Below are positions 46,043-54,278 of a DNA stretch of 64,000 nucleotides, piece after piece. Made by a program: the position numbers and the translations under genes. The notes beneath the pieces were generated by a model, which was not told the origin of the DNA, did no database searches, and saw nothing but the letters and a program-made list of their open reading frames with translations. This DNA comes from UBA1757 sp963617485. Its GTDB lineage: Bacteria; Bacteroidota; Bacteroidia; Bacteroidales; UBA1402. The first letter of the stretch is position 1; the number at the start of each line of letters is the position of its first letter. The stretch covers positions 62,001-126,000 of the forward strand of contig CAVEPA010000007.1 in NCBI GenBank assembly GCA_963617485.1, read 5' to 3'.

Positions 46043-47349
46043 GCTTGTTGTCGGTTCATGGCCTGACGGGCCAGTATTTCGATGCTGCGCAGCGAGTCTT
46101 TGTAACTGTTGTTGGCATTGAGCTTTTCTTGGCTAATGTTGGCATCGCTGTTGCCTTCCCATCGGCGGCAAAGGTAAAGCTCGTCGAAGATGCGGCCCAG
46201 TCGGTAGCGTCGCGTGATGGCCAAACCCACGGCATAGTCTTCGCCATAACTGGTATTGGGCAGATGCAAGTCTCGCAGCACGGGCGTAAAGAAAGCTCTT
46301 GGTGCACCCAGTCCGTTGATGCGCAGGGCGTTGTTGTGGCCGTTCGCGCTGGTCCATTCCCGATGGTCTATCAGACCGGGAGGCAGGGTCTCTTTTTGGA
46401 AATTGCAGATGCGATAGCTGCCCACCACCATGGCGCAACGCTCGCGGCGGAAAACATCCACTATCTGCTGTAGCGTGGCAGGGCTGCTGTAAAGGTCGTC
46501 GCTGTCGAGCTGCACGGCGTAGCGTCCGCAGTGGACGCTGTCGATGGCCAAGTTCCAGCAACCGCCGATGTTCAAATCGTCAGTTTCGGGTTGCAGTACT
46601 TGCAAATTGGCGTGTTCGCGGGCCAGCGAGAGCAATACTTCGGAGGTGCCGTCGTTGGAATGATTGTCTACCACGATAACGTTGAAGGGAAAATCGCATT
46701 GCTGTTGCAGGGCCGACAGCACGGCCTCGCCTATGGTACGCACACGGTTGCGGACGGGAATCACCACGCTGGCTTCGACGGGGAAATCGCCCATATTGGG
46801 GTCGATGCTTAGGACGCGCTCGCTCAAGAAAGCGCCGGTCTTTTGAAGATGCTCGGTGCAGATAGCTTCCATTTCCAGCTGGTAGGCTCGGAGCTTAGGG
46901 TCGACATAGGCAAACTGTCGGGCTTCCTTGTCGATATGTTCTTGGGGTAGCAGACGATAGAGTGTTTCCTTGAGGTGCAGGATGGGGTAGTGGCGGCTCA
47001 GGGCCAACCGCAGCGCGTAAAAGGCCCCGAACTGCAAATGCCCGGGCAGTTCGTTCAGCACGCTACGCACCGCATCCATGCGCAAGAGTACCACTTTGCC
47101 AAAATCGAAATCGTCGCGCAGGCTGCCCGCTTGGTAATCGATGAGCGGGTGACCGTAGCAGTCGGCGAAGACCAGGCCCGCTCCTGCGTCGCGGGCCACC
47201 TGCTCCAGCCTTTCCCGTCCCAGGCGGTGCCAAACAATATCATCGGCCTGTAGGCCCGCGTCCGTCAACATCAGGCAAGCCTCGTCCTCGATGGCCGACA
47301 GGCTGGCTTTCAGCGCTTGGCTGCTGCTTTGAAAAGGAAGTACTATCAT
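46039..47349 (-). CDS. GT2-like glycosyltransferase with an extra N-terminal domain
   Basis: Protein of 436 residues. Residues about 190-430 form a GT-A fold of glycosyltransferase family 2: ASVVIPVRNRVRTIGEAVLS, VIVVDNHSNDGTSEVLLSLA, and the metal-binding DxD region in AVQLDSDDLY. The acceptor-side GEDYAVGLAITRRYRLGRI follows. The first 180 residues are a separate domain (DYQAGSLRDDFDFGKVVLLR) that I do not recognise. No membrane helix or signal peptide, so it works in the cytoplasm or at the inner face. Starts 10 bases after the HAD gene and overlaps DUF4922 by 4 bases. The acceptor is unknown. Association with SpoIID suggests a cell-wall or surface glycan. Confidence 0.82.
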   Translation of the reverse strand: MIVLPFQSSSQALKASLSAIEDEACLMLTDAGLQADDIVWHRLGRERLEQVARDAGAGLVFADCYGHPLIDYQAGSLRDDFDFGKVVLLRMDAVRSVLNELPGHLQFGAFYALRLALSRHYPILHLKETLYRLLPQEHIDKEARQFAYVDPKLRAYQLEMEAICTEHLQKTGAFLSERVLSIDPNMGDFPVEASVVIPVRNRVRTIGEAVLSALQQQCDFPFNVIVVDNHSNDGTSEVLLSLAREHANLQVLQPETDDLNIGGCWNLAIDSVHCGRYAVQLDSDDLYSSPATLQQIVDVFRRERCAMVVGSYRICNFQKETLPPGLIDHREWTSANGHNNALRINGLGAPRAFFTPVLRDLHLPNTSYGEDYAVGLAITRRYRLGRIFDELYLCRRWEGNSDANISQEKLNANNSYKDSLRSIEILARQAMNRQQA

Positions 47350-47359
47350 GGTTCAAGAA

Positions 47360-48058
47360 TTACAGACCCAGCAGCGGCAGTATCTCCGTCAGGACGGAAA
47401 CTTCGTGTAGGCAAAGCTCGGGACGTTCGCATTTTTCCCATTCCCAAACGCTTTCGTCATGGGTATGTATGGCCTGAGCCCCGATTTCCAGCACGGGAAC
47501 AATGTCCGATTTGTAAGAATTGCCCACCATCAGGAAGTTCTCTGGCGCAACGCCCAGACGCTCAAGGATGTGGCGATACTGTTCGGGATGCTTTTCGCTA
47601 ACTATCTCTATATGGTCGAAATAGTCGGCCAAGCCCGAGTTTTTGAGCTTGCGTTCCTGGTCGAGCAAATTGCCCTTGGTGATGAGGATAAGCGGATATT
47701 GGCGGCTAAGTGCCGACAGCGTTTCCTTGACCCCGGGATAGAGTTGCACTTGCTCTTGCAACATGCTACGGCCGATTTGTAGGATGTCCTCCATATTTTG
47801 GGCATCGAGATGTCCTTCGCTCATGCGCAGCGCCGTTTCCATCATCGAAAGGGTATAGGCCATCACGCCGTAGCCATACAGAGGCAGATTTTTGACCTCG
47901 GTACCCGTGAGCTCGACATGCACTTGACTGGCATCGATGTAGGGCGCAAGTATCTGAGCCAAAGCTTGTTCTGCGCGGATAAAGTAGACGCTGTTCTGCC
48001 ACAGCGTATCATCGGCATCGAAACCTATCAACTGAATGTGCGTGAGCGGGTCGGTCAT
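47360..48058 (-). CDS. HAD-superfamily hydrolase (YjjG-like phosphatase)
   Basis: Cytoplasmic phosphatase of 232 residues. Motif I is GFDADDTLW with Asp14 as nucleophile and Asp16 as acid/base. Motif II is the ITKGN threonine, motif III lies around SEKHPEQY, and motif IV is MVGNSYKSDIVPVLEIGAQA. A helical cap lies at about 20-95, as in subfamily I enzymes (beta-phosphoglucomutase, phosphoglycolate and nucleotide phosphatases). Substrate not assignable. Within the minus-strand run it is 16 bases after the nitrilase and 10 bases before the glycosyltransferase. Confidence 0.85.
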   Translation of the reverse strand: MTDPLTHIQLIGFDADDTLWQNSVYFIRAEQALAQILAPYIDASQVHVELTGTEVKNLPLYGYGVMAYTLSMMETALRMSEGHLDAQNMEDILQIGRSMLQEQVQLYPGVKETLSALSRQYPLILITKGNLLDQERKLKNSGLADYFDHIEIVSEKHPEQYRHILERLGVAPENFLMVGNSYKSDIVPVLEIGAQAIHTHDESVWEWEKCERPELCLHEVSVLTEILPLLGL

Positions 48059-48074
48059 ATCGTTTAGCTTAAAA

Positions 48075-48875
48075 TTATTCTACCACAGGGCCTCCGGTAA
48101 TTTCGAAAGTGTCGGCATCTTTCCAGGCGGGGAATTTCTCGCGGTGATGCGCCAGACGCTCCATGTCGAGTTCGTAAGTGAGCACTTCTTCGCGATTGTC
48201 CTGGCAGCGGCAGAGCTCTTCGCCGATGGACGAGTACACGGCCGACGCACCATTGTAATGCAGACCCAGTACATCATCGCCCACGCGGTTCAGCCCGCAG
48301 ACATAGGCCAGGTTCTCGCTGGCGCGGGCCTCGAGCATATTGTTCCACGAGCGGATGCGGCATTCGGGCCAGTTGGCCACACACACCAAAATATCATAGG
48401 CATGTTGTTCGCTATTGCGGCACCAAACCGGGAAACGTAAATCGTAGCAGATAATCAGACGGATGTTGCAGCCCTTGTAGCGGACTACGCAAGGCTCCTT
48501 GCCGCCTTCCTGAAAGCCCTTGCCCTCTACACCGATGCGGAACAGATGACGCTTGTCGAAAAACACCGTCTGCCCGTCGGGGTAGATAAAGAAGCCCCGG
48601 TTGAAGAACTTTTCGCCGCCCGGCTCGCGGGCGGCGAAACTGCCCGTAATGGCCAAATCGTTGTCCATGGCGGCGGTGCGTAACGTGCTGATGGTCAGAC
48701 CGTCGTTGTACTGGGCCACTTTGTCGGCGCGGCAACCGAAGCCGTTGGCGCACATCTCGGGCAGAATCAGCAAATCGCTCTTGCCCTTCAGCGAATCGGC
48801 TATCTGCCGGTATTTCTGCAGGTTGGCTTGGGCATTTTCCCAAACGATATCCACTTGTGCTAAACTGATGCGCAT
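48075..48875 (-). CDS. Carbon-nitrogen hydrolase (nitrilase family, omega-amidase-like)
   Basis: Amide hydrolase of 266 residues with the nitrilase triad: glutamate in LLILPEMCANGFG, lysine in FFDKRHLF, and cysteine in RLIICYDLRFPVWCRN. Family members of this length hydrolyse omega-amides such as 2-oxoglutaramate or simple amides; omega-amidase is the closest guess. No signal peptide. A 12-bp perfect palindrome (48611-48639) in the coding sequence encodes FAAREPGGEK, replacing the short loop usual before the YxNR/FxNR segment (here FFNRGFF). It is 13 bases after the acyltransferase gene. Confidence 0.87.
   Translation of the reverse strand: MRISLAQVDIVWENAQANLQKYRQIADSLKGKSDLLILPEMCANGFGCRADKVAQYNDGLTISTLRTAAMDNDLAITGSFAAREPGGEKFFNRGFFIYPDGQTVFFDKRHLFRIGVEGKGFQEGGKEPCVVRYKGCNIRLIICYDLRFPVWCRNSEQHAYDILVCVANWPECRIRSWNNMLEARASENLAYVCGLNRVGDDVLGLHYNGASAVYSSIGEELCRCQDNREEVLTYELDMERLAHHREKFPAWKDADTFEITGGPVVE
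48611..48639. repeat. Perfect 12-bp-stem palindrome inside the nitrilase gene
   Basis: TTTCGCCGCCCG (48611-48622), loop GCTCG, CGGGCGGCGAAA (48628-48639). It is in frame and encodes a surface-loop sequence. Confidence 0.8.
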
Positions 48876-48888
48876 GGTTTCCTTTAAA

Positions 48889-49440
48889 TTAGATGGCGAA
48901 ATTGGCTGGTTTTCTGGCCGTTACATTCCTGAAGAAATTCTTGATATACAGCATGTCGGCTGCCTCGTCGTTGCTGGGAACGAACTTCTCGGCAATGCAG
49001 GCAATCTTCTTCTTGTAGTCGATATAGGTGAGCAGGATGGGCACGTTGGCCTTTTTGGCGATGTAGTAGAAGCCTTTTTTCCAGTCGGGATTGGGCTTGC
49101 GTGTGCCTTCGGGTGTGATGCCGATGCAAAGGTTGTGCTTCTTGCGGAAGAGTTCGGCTATGCGGTCGGTCATGCTGCCGTTCTTTTTCTTGCGGTTGAC
49201 GGGAATGCCGCCTATCCATTTGAAAAAGTGGTTCATCGGAAAGAAAAACCAGTCGCTTTTGATAAGGAAGTGGGTTTTGCGGCCCACGGCCAGACCCAGC
49301 AGTTTGCCGTAGAAGAAGTCCCAGTTGCTGGTGTGCGGCGCAACGGCCACCACACATTCCTTGATATCGGGAAAGTGGTCTTCGGCCTTCCACCCCAGCC
49401 ATTGGCCCACATGACGGGCGATGTATTGTTTCAGTTTCAT
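48889..49440 (-). CDS. 1-acylglycerol-3-phosphate acyltransferase-like protein
   Basis: Acyltransferase of the PlsC superfamily, 183 residues. Motif I is VAPHTSNWDFFYG (His-x4-Asp catalytic pair), motif II-like KSDWFFFPMNHFF, and motif III GITPEGTRKPNPDWKKG with the EGTR phosphate-binding sequence. It is shorter than typical PlsC (about 240) and lacks the N-terminal hydrophobic helix. Compact versions of this kind are common in Bacteroidota, and their acceptor, a lysophospholipid or another lipid, is not known. Overlaps nadD by 4 bases. Confidence 0.85.
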   Translation of the reverse strand: MKLKQYIARHVGQWLGWKAEDHFPDIKECVVAVAPHTSNWDFFYGKLLGLAVGRKTHFLIKSDWFFFPMNHFFKWIGGIPVNRKKKNGSMTDRIAELFRKKHNLCIGITPEGTRKPNPDWKKGFYYIAKKANVPILLTYIDYKKKIACIAEKFVPSNDEAADMLYIKNFFRNVTARKPANFAI

Positions 49441-49976
49441 TGTTCTTGACTATTGTTCTTGTCTTTAAGAAGTTGTTGGCGGGCTAGGCGTAGCTGCGTC
49501 GAAGAAATGTCCATCAGCGTGACATCCTCGAAGAGTCGCACGCGCGTCCAGTCTTGTGGCACCCGGTTCTGGTAGCCGGGACGGGGATACACCAGCACGT
49601 CGAAGTTGTCTAAAATATAGCGGTAGTCTTTCCAGCGTTCGAAGCAGTCGAGATTGTCGCCACCGATGATGAGCGAGAAGCTGCGTTGCGGGTAACGCTG
49701 TTGCAGGGCTTGCAGGCTCTGGGCCATGTACGAAGGCCGGGGCAGGCTGAACTCGATGTCGCAGACTTGCAGGTAGGGATAAGGCTCGATGGCGCGTCGG
49801 CAGTCTTCCAGCCGCTGCCAGGCATTGTCGGCCACGTGCTCGTCTTTCAGGGGGTTCTGCGGGCTCACCAACAACCATACCTCATCGAGTAAGCCGCTGT
49901 GGTAAAAATAGTTGGCAATGGCGATATGCCCGCTGTGAATAGGGTTGAATGAACCTCCGAATATACCTGTTCGCAA
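49437..49976 (-). CDS. nadD: Nicotinate-nucleotide adenylyltransferase
   Basis: Adenylates nicotinate mononucleotide to deamido-NAD in NAD synthesis. The 179 residues begin MRTGIFGGSFNPIHSGH, the nucleotidyltransferase alpha/beta-phosphodiesterase motif (GGxFxPxHxGH). Further matches are VWLLVSPQNPLK, IIGGDNLDCFERWKDY and the C-terminal ISSTQLR (ISSTxIR signature). It is 13 bases downstream of yicC. In many Bacteroidales a guanylate kinase gene lies between yicC and nadD, and it is not here. Confidence 0.93.
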   Translation of the reverse strand: MRTGIFGGSFNPIHSGHIAIANYFYHSGLLDEVWLLVSPQNPLKDEHVADNAWQRLEDCRRAIEPYPYLQVCDIEFSLPRPSYMAQSLQALQQRYPQRSFSLIIGGDNLDCFERWKDYRYILDNFDVLVYPRPGYQNRVPQDWTRVRLFEDVTLMDISSTQLRLARQQLLKDKNNSQEQ

Positions 49977-49989
49977 TGTCTGGAAATTG

Positions 49990-50877
49990 TTATAATACGT
50001 TGAGTATCTGTTCTTTCATCTGCTCGAGGCAGTCTTTCATACATACCACAAGGCGTTGCATCTCGGCCTGATTCGATTTGGAGCCCAAGGTGTTGATTTC
50101 GCGGCCCATTTCCTGAATGATAAAGCCCAGCTTCTTGCCCTTGCCGCCTTTTCCGTCCTCTTCGCCCGCAGCGGTCTGACGGAAATACAGGCAGTGGTTG
50201 CGCAGGCGGGTCTTCTCTTCGGTAATGTCGAGCTTCTCCAGATAGTAGATGAGCTCCTGTTCGAAACGGGCCGGGTCGTACTTGTCGGTGCCCAGCTTTT
50301 CGAGCGAGTCGAGCAGGCGGGCCTTAATCAGTTCGATGCGATTGGTCTCGTAAGGCTCCACTTGAGCGAGCAGGCCTTCAATCTTGCTCACGCGCTCGTC
50401 GAAGAAACGGCCGAGCATGGCACCTTCCTGGGTGCGGAAAGCCACCAGCTGGTCGATGGCGGCCTCTACCAAAGCCCAGACTTGGGGCCATTCATCATCG
50501 GGCAACTCGAAACTTTCGCCCTGCAGTACGCCCGGCATACGCAGCAGGTTGGTCCAAACGCTGGCTGTATCAAGGGGCAGGCCCAATTGGCGCGAAGCCT
50601 CCTGCAGCTCGCTGTAGTAGCTCTGCAGCAAGCTTTGGTTGATGTGGCTGGTATTCTGTTCGCCGATGCTCTCGGTGTAGAGCGCAAAATCTACCTTGCC
50701 TCTTTCCAGACGGCGCAGTATTTCGGTGCGGATATCGTTGTCCTTGTCTTTGTAATAGGGCGAAATGCGCGTACTCAAATCGAGCTGTTTGCTGTTGAGC
50801 GAACGGATTTCGGCCGTCACCTTTTTTCCGTTAATCTCGGCCTGGGCTTTGCCATAGCCTGTCATGGATAGTATCAT
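49990..50877 (-). CDS. YicC/YloC-family endoribonuclease
   Basis: Protein of 295 residues with the family's invariant start MILSMTGYGKAQAEINGKKV and SLNSKQLDLSTRIS. The C-terminal DUF1732 part ends GFIIQEMGREINTLGSKSN, the most conserved block. YicC and YloC are reported RNases acting on RNA and small RNA. Cytoplasmic. Its start overlaps the stop of the acyl-CoA synthetase gene by 4 bases, so the two are coupled. Confidence 0.92.
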   Translation of the reverse strand: MILSMTGYGKAQAEINGKKVTAEIRSLNSKQLDLSTRISPYYKDKDNDIRTEILRRLERGKVDFALYTESIGEQNTSHINQSLLQSYYSELQEASRQLGLPLDTASVWTNLLRMPGVLQGESFELPDDEWPQVWALVEAAIDQLVAFRTQEGAMLGRFFDERVSKIEGLLAQVEPYETNRIELIKARLLDSLEKLGTDKYDPARFEQELIYYLEKLDITEEKTRLRNHCLYFRQTAAGEEDGKGGKGKKLGFIIQEMGREINTLGSKSNQAEMQRLVVCMKDCLEQMKEQILNVL

Positions 50878-52535
50878 TGCTGTGCGTCTTGTTTACGTAT
50901 CTGTACACGGCGTATCTTGCCGCTGATGGTTTTGGGCAGTTCATCGACGAATTCCACTACGCGGGGATACTTGTAGGGAGCGGTGGTCTTCTTCACATGG
51001 TTCTGTATCTCCTTGATGAGCGCCTCCTTGTCGGCATCTTTGTATTCCTTGGCCAGCACGATGGTTGCCTTAACCACCTGGCCGCGTATCTCGTCGGGTA
51101 CGCCCGTGATGGCGCATTCCACTACGGCCGGGTGCGTCATAAGCGCACTCTCCACTTCGAAAGGCCCGATGCGGTAGCCCGAACTCTTGATAACATCGTC
51201 GGTGCGGCCAACAAACCAGAAATAGCCGTCCTGGTCGCGCCAGGCCACATCGCCCGTATGGTAGACATTGTCGTGGTAAACCTCGTCGGTTTTCTGCTGG
51301 TCGCGGTAATAGCCCTTGAACAGGCCGTAAGGCTTGCGCTTGTCGGTGAGCAGCACGATTTCACCCTGTTCGCCGTCTTCGGCCTCGCGTCCGTCGGCAG
51401 TGAGCAAGGTCATATCGTAGGCGGGGTTGGGTACACCCATCGAGCCGGGCTTGGGTTCCATCCAAGGGAAGGTGCCGATGGTCATGCAGGTCTCGGTCTG
51501 GCCGAAGCCTTCGCGCATCTTGATGCCTGTCGATTTATAGAAGCTTTCGTACACCGAAGGGTTGAGCGGCTCGCCGGCGATGGTGCAGTATTGCAGGCTG
51601 CTAAGGTCGTAGCGGCTCAGGTCTTCGCGTATCATAAAGCGGTAAATGGTGGGCGGTGCGCAGAACGAGGTGATATGGTATTTCTCTATCATGGACAGAA
51701 TGTCGGCGGCGGCGAACTTCTCGTGGTCGTACACAAAGACGCAGGCACCCACGAACCATTGGCCGTAGAGCTTGCCCCAAACGGCTTTGCCCCAGCCCGT
51801 ATCGGCAACGGTCAGGTGCAGGCTGTTTTCGTTGAGGTTGTGCCAGTATTTGGCTGTGACAATGTGTCCGATGGGGTAGGTGAAGTCGTGTGCCACCATC
51901 TTGGGCTGTCCGCTGGTGCCTGAGGTGAAGTACATGATGCAGAGGTCATCGTTGTTGTTCACAAAGGCGGGACGCACAAAGGCGGGGGCCTTTTCCATGC
52001 CTTGCTGGAAGTTTTCCCAGCCTTGCGGATATTCGGGGCCTACCGAAACGGTGAGTTCCAGACTGGGCGATTCGCTGCGCGCAGCCTCGATATGTTGCAG
52101 AATCTCGTTCTCGCCGGCAGCCACTATCATCTTGATATCGGCGGCGTTGTTGCGGTAAACGATGTCTTTTTTGGTGAGCAGATGGGTGGCGGGAATCACC
52201 ACGGCACCTATCTTGTGCAGGGCCAGAATGGAGAACCAGAACTCGACGCGGCGCTTAAGTATGAGCATCACCTTGTCGCCGGGCTTGATGCCCAAGGTCT
52301 GGAAATAGGAAGCGGTTTGGTCGCTGTAATGCTTGATGTCGGCGAAGCTGTATTCGCGGTGTTCGCCCTTGTCGTTGGTCCAAATCAGGGCTTTCTTGTC
52401 GGGGGCGAGGGCCGCCCATTCGTCTACGACATCGTAACTGAAATTGAAGTTCTCGGGAACGGTGAACTCCAGATGCTGGCGGAAATCTTCCATAGAGGAA
52501 AACTCCACTTGTTTCAAGAATCTATCTAATATCAT
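50874..52535 (-). CDS. Acyl-CoA synthetase (AMP-forming, acetyl/medium-chain type)
   Basis: Activates a carboxylic acid to acyl-AMP and then acyl-CoA. The 553 residues carry the P-loop MYFTSGTSGQPKMVAH (about 203), A5 motif GFGQTETCM, A7 YHTGDVAWRDQDGYF, A8 hinge GRTDDVIKSSGYRIGPFEVE and the A10 lysine in PKTISGKIRR. The DTGWGKAVWGKLYGQW segment is typical of acetyl/butyryl and medium-chain enzymes. The cupin-domain regulator lies 27 bases upstream in the same direction, a pairing often seen in this phylum, suggesting acid-responsive control. Confidence 0.9.
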   Translation of the reverse strand: MILDRFLKQVEFSSMEDFRQHLEFTVPENFNFSYDVVDEWAALAPDKKALIWTNDKGEHREYSFADIKHYSDQTASYFQTLGIKPGDKVMLILKRRVEFWFSILALHKIGAVVIPATHLLTKKDIVYRNNAADIKMIVAAGENEILQHIEAARSESPSLELTVSVGPEYPQGWENFQQGMEKAPAFVRPAFVNNNDDLCIMYFTSGTSGQPKMVAHDFTYPIGHIVTAKYWHNLNENSLHLTVADTGWGKAVWGKLYGQWFVGACVFVYDHEKFAAADILSMIEKYHITSFCAPPTIYRFMIREDLSRYDLSSLQYCTIAGEPLNPSVYESFYKSTGIKMREGFGQTETCMTIGTFPWMEPKPGSMGVPNPAYDMTLLTADGREAEDGEQGEIVLLTDKRKPYGLFKGYYRDQQKTDEVYHDNVYHTGDVAWRDQDGYFWFVGRTDDVIKSSGYRIGPFEVESALMTHPAVVECAITGVPDEIRGQVVKATIVLAKEYKDADKEALIKEIQNHVKKTTAPYKYPRVVEFVDELPKTISGKIRRVQIRKQDAQQ

Positions 52536-52562
52536 TTCCTTCTAAATATGTTGGCAGGAAAC

Positions 52563-53120
52563 TCAGATGATGATGGCGAAAAACTTGACAGGCTTGTCGT
52601 TCAGCGCTTTCATGGCGTGTGGCAGGCTGGCATCGAAATAGATGCTGTCGCCTTCGTTCAAGGTGAGTTCCTTACCGTCGATGATGAGTAAAAGACTGCC
52701 TTCCAGTACCATGTTGAATTCCTGGTCGGCGTGGGTATTTAAATGTAATTGATGGTTGGGGGTATCGTTAGGCTCTACCGTCACGATAAAGGGATCGGCT
52801 TTGGCATCTTTGAAACCCATGGCGAGGGCCTGGTATTTGTAGGCTTTGCGGCGTTCCACGGAGATGCCCTTGTCTTTGCGTGTCAGGTAGTAACGGCTCA
52901 TATAGGCCTGGTCGCCCGAAAGCAGTTCCGAAGGCTGTACCTTGAAGTAATCGGCAAAATGACAAAGAAAACTCATGGGAATGTCCACTGTCCCGCTCTC
53001 GTAAGAGGCGTATTCCGCTTCGCTGATACCGCAGGCTTGGGCCACCTGGGCCACGCTCATATCCAAAGCATCGCGCATGCCGCGAAGACGTTCGGCTATC
53101 TGTTTAATCTGTTCGTTCAT
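52563..53120 (-). CDS. XRE-family regulator with C-terminal cupin domain
   Basis: Transcription regulator of 185 residues. Residues about 5-65 form an XRE helix-turn-helix (DMSVAQVAQACGISEAEYAS, ESGTVDIPMSFLCHFADYFK). Residues about 105-185 form a cupin barrel (LHLNTHADQEFNMVLEGSLL, LNEGDSIYFDASLPHAMKAL), which probably senses a small ligand. First gene of the long minus-strand run and adjacent to the acyl-CoA synthetase, which it most likely regulates. Confidence 0.88.
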   Translation of the reverse strand: MNEQIKQIAERLRGMRDALDMSVAQVAQACGISEAEYASYESGTVDIPMSFLCHFADYFKVQPSELLSGDQAYMSRYYLTRKDKGISVERRKAYKYQALAMGFKDAKADPFIVTVEPNDTPNHQLHLNTHADQEFNMVLEGSLLLIIDGKELTLNEGDSIYFDASLPHAMKALNDKPVKFFAIII

Positions 53121-53140
53121 AGTATATCTTTTTCCGGGGG

Positions 53141-53178
53141 CAAAAGTAGTGAATTTTCAACGATTACTTATATATTTG
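53141..53178. promoter_or_regulatory. Divergent -7 boxes between the cupin regulator and the AlaX-like gene
   Basis: The minus strand reads TACTTTTG at 53141-53148, and the plus strand reads TATATTTG at 53171-53178. Both match TAnnTTTG exactly, but neither has a clear TTTG at 19-21 bases. The boxes are 22 bases apart, so the two promoters would share upstream DNA. Confidence 0.5.
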
Positions 53179-53202
53179 CGCCTTCAAAAAAACAAGGACC
53201 CG

Positions 53203-53661
53203 ATGGAAGAAGTGGTACTTAATGAGCATAACAAGCAGGAATATCCGCCCATGCACACGGCCGAACACATCCTTAACCGGACCATGCAGTGCATGTTTGG
53301 CTGTCCGCGTAGCCGCAACGCCCATATCGAGCGTAAGAAAAGCAAGTGCGACTATCTGCTGGACGAAGAACCGACGCCAGCGCAGCTGGCCGAGGTGGAA
53401 GCCCGTGTGAATGAGGTTATTGCCGCCGATATGCCGGTGAGTATCGCGTATATGTCCCGGGCCGAGGCCAGCGCGCTGGTGGATATGAGCAAGCTGCCCC
53501 AGGACGTGTCCGAGACGCTGCGCATTGTCCGGGTGGGCGATTACGATATTTGTGCCTGCGCCGGTGCGCATGTGGAACACACCGCCCAGATAGGCGTTTT
53601 CAAGATTATTTCTACCGATTGGGAAGACGGTCGTCTTCGTTTACGTTTCAAACTGTTATGA
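53203..53661 (+). CDS. AlaX-like freestanding tRNA-editing domain protein
   Basis: Protein of 152 residues resembling the second additional (editing) domain of alanyl- and threonyl-tRNA synthetases. Zinc ligands are HTAEHIL (HxxxH) near residue 20 and CACAGAHVEHT (CxxxH) near 120. SRNAHIERKKSKCDYLL fits the substrate pocket region. Such proteins deacylate mischarged tRNA, usually Ser-tRNA-Ala, in trans. The ATG at 53203 is chosen because upstream frame sequence is promoter-like. It overlaps mntP by 4 bases (ATGA). Confidence 0.8.
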   Translation: MEEVVLNEHNKQEYPPMHTAEHILNRTMQCMFGCPRSRNAHIERKKSKCDYLLDEEPTPAQLAEVEARVNEVIAADMPVSIAYMSRAEASALVDMSKLPQDVSETLRIVRVGDYDICACAGAHVEHTAQIGVFKIISTDWEDGRLRLRFKLL

Positions 53662-54227
53662 CAATTTTCGAACTTATCCTCACATCCATAGCGCTGGCCA
53701 TGGATTGTTTTGCGGTGTCCATCGTGTGTGGACTGGCCATGAAAAAGATTGATTTCTGGCCCATGATGCGCATTGCCTTCTTTTTCGGACTCTTTCAGGC
53801 GCTGATGCCTTGCATAGGCTGGCTTTGCGGCTCGCAGGTGAACCGTTTCTTTTCCCATATCGACCACTGGATAGCCTTCGGCATCCTGCTTTTCCTGGGT
53901 GTTCGGATGATAGTGGAAGATCTCCGAGGCTCCGACGACGATAACAAGACGGTGAACCCTTACCGCCTGAAAATGGTAGTGACCATGGCTGTCGCCACCA
54001 GTATCGACGCGCTGGCCGTGGGCTTGTCGCTGCCTATGCTGGATGTTTCGCTGCTGCAAACGGTGAGCGTTATCGGCATCACCTCTTTTGTCTTGTCGTG
54101 GGTGGGCATGCTGCTTTCGGTGCTGGTGGGCAAGCTGCCCAAACTGCGGGCCGAAATGATAGGCGGCATCATTCTCATTATCATCGGGTTGAGGATTATC
54201 GTCGAACACCTGGTTTCGGCTATGTAG
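53658..54227 (+). CDS. mntP: Manganese efflux pump
   Basis: Inner-membrane protein of 189 residues with six hydrophobic segments. Family marks are SIALAMDCFAVSI in helix 1 and ATSIDALAVGLSL in helix 4, each with the membrane aspartate needed for Mn export, and GGIILIIIGLRIIVEHL at the end. The ATG at 53658 overlaps the previous stop. No manganese riboswitch is visible between them, so expression follows the AlaX-like gene. A strong terminator follows. Confidence 0.92.
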   Translation: MTIFELILTSIALAMDCFAVSIVCGLAMKKIDFWPMMRIAFFFGLFQALMPCIGWLCGSQVNRFFSHIDHWIAFGILLFLGVRMIVEDLRGSDDDNKTVNPYRLKMVVTMAVATSIDALAVGLSLPMLDVSLLQTVSVIGITSFVLSWVGMLLSVLVGKLPKLRAEMIGGIILIIIGLRIIVEHLVSAM

Positions 54228-54238
54228 CGGTGCGAAAA

Positions 54239-54278
54239 GCAGGGGGGCCGGCGCTGCGCGTCGGCCCCCCTGCCTTTT
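54239..54278 (+). terminator. Rho-independent terminator after mntP
   Basis: GCAGGGGGGCCGGCGC, TGC loop, GCGTCGGCCCCCCTGC: a 16-bp stem with one G-T pair (54239-54273), followed by CTTTTATT. It may also function for the convergent GH105 gene. Confidence 0.85.

Noticed and set aside
47173..47196. Hairpin GGCCCGC/GCGGGCC in the glycosyltransferase gene
   Set aside because: Only a 7-bp stem with a 9-base loop, within what codon bias could produce, so it was not added to the palindrome set.
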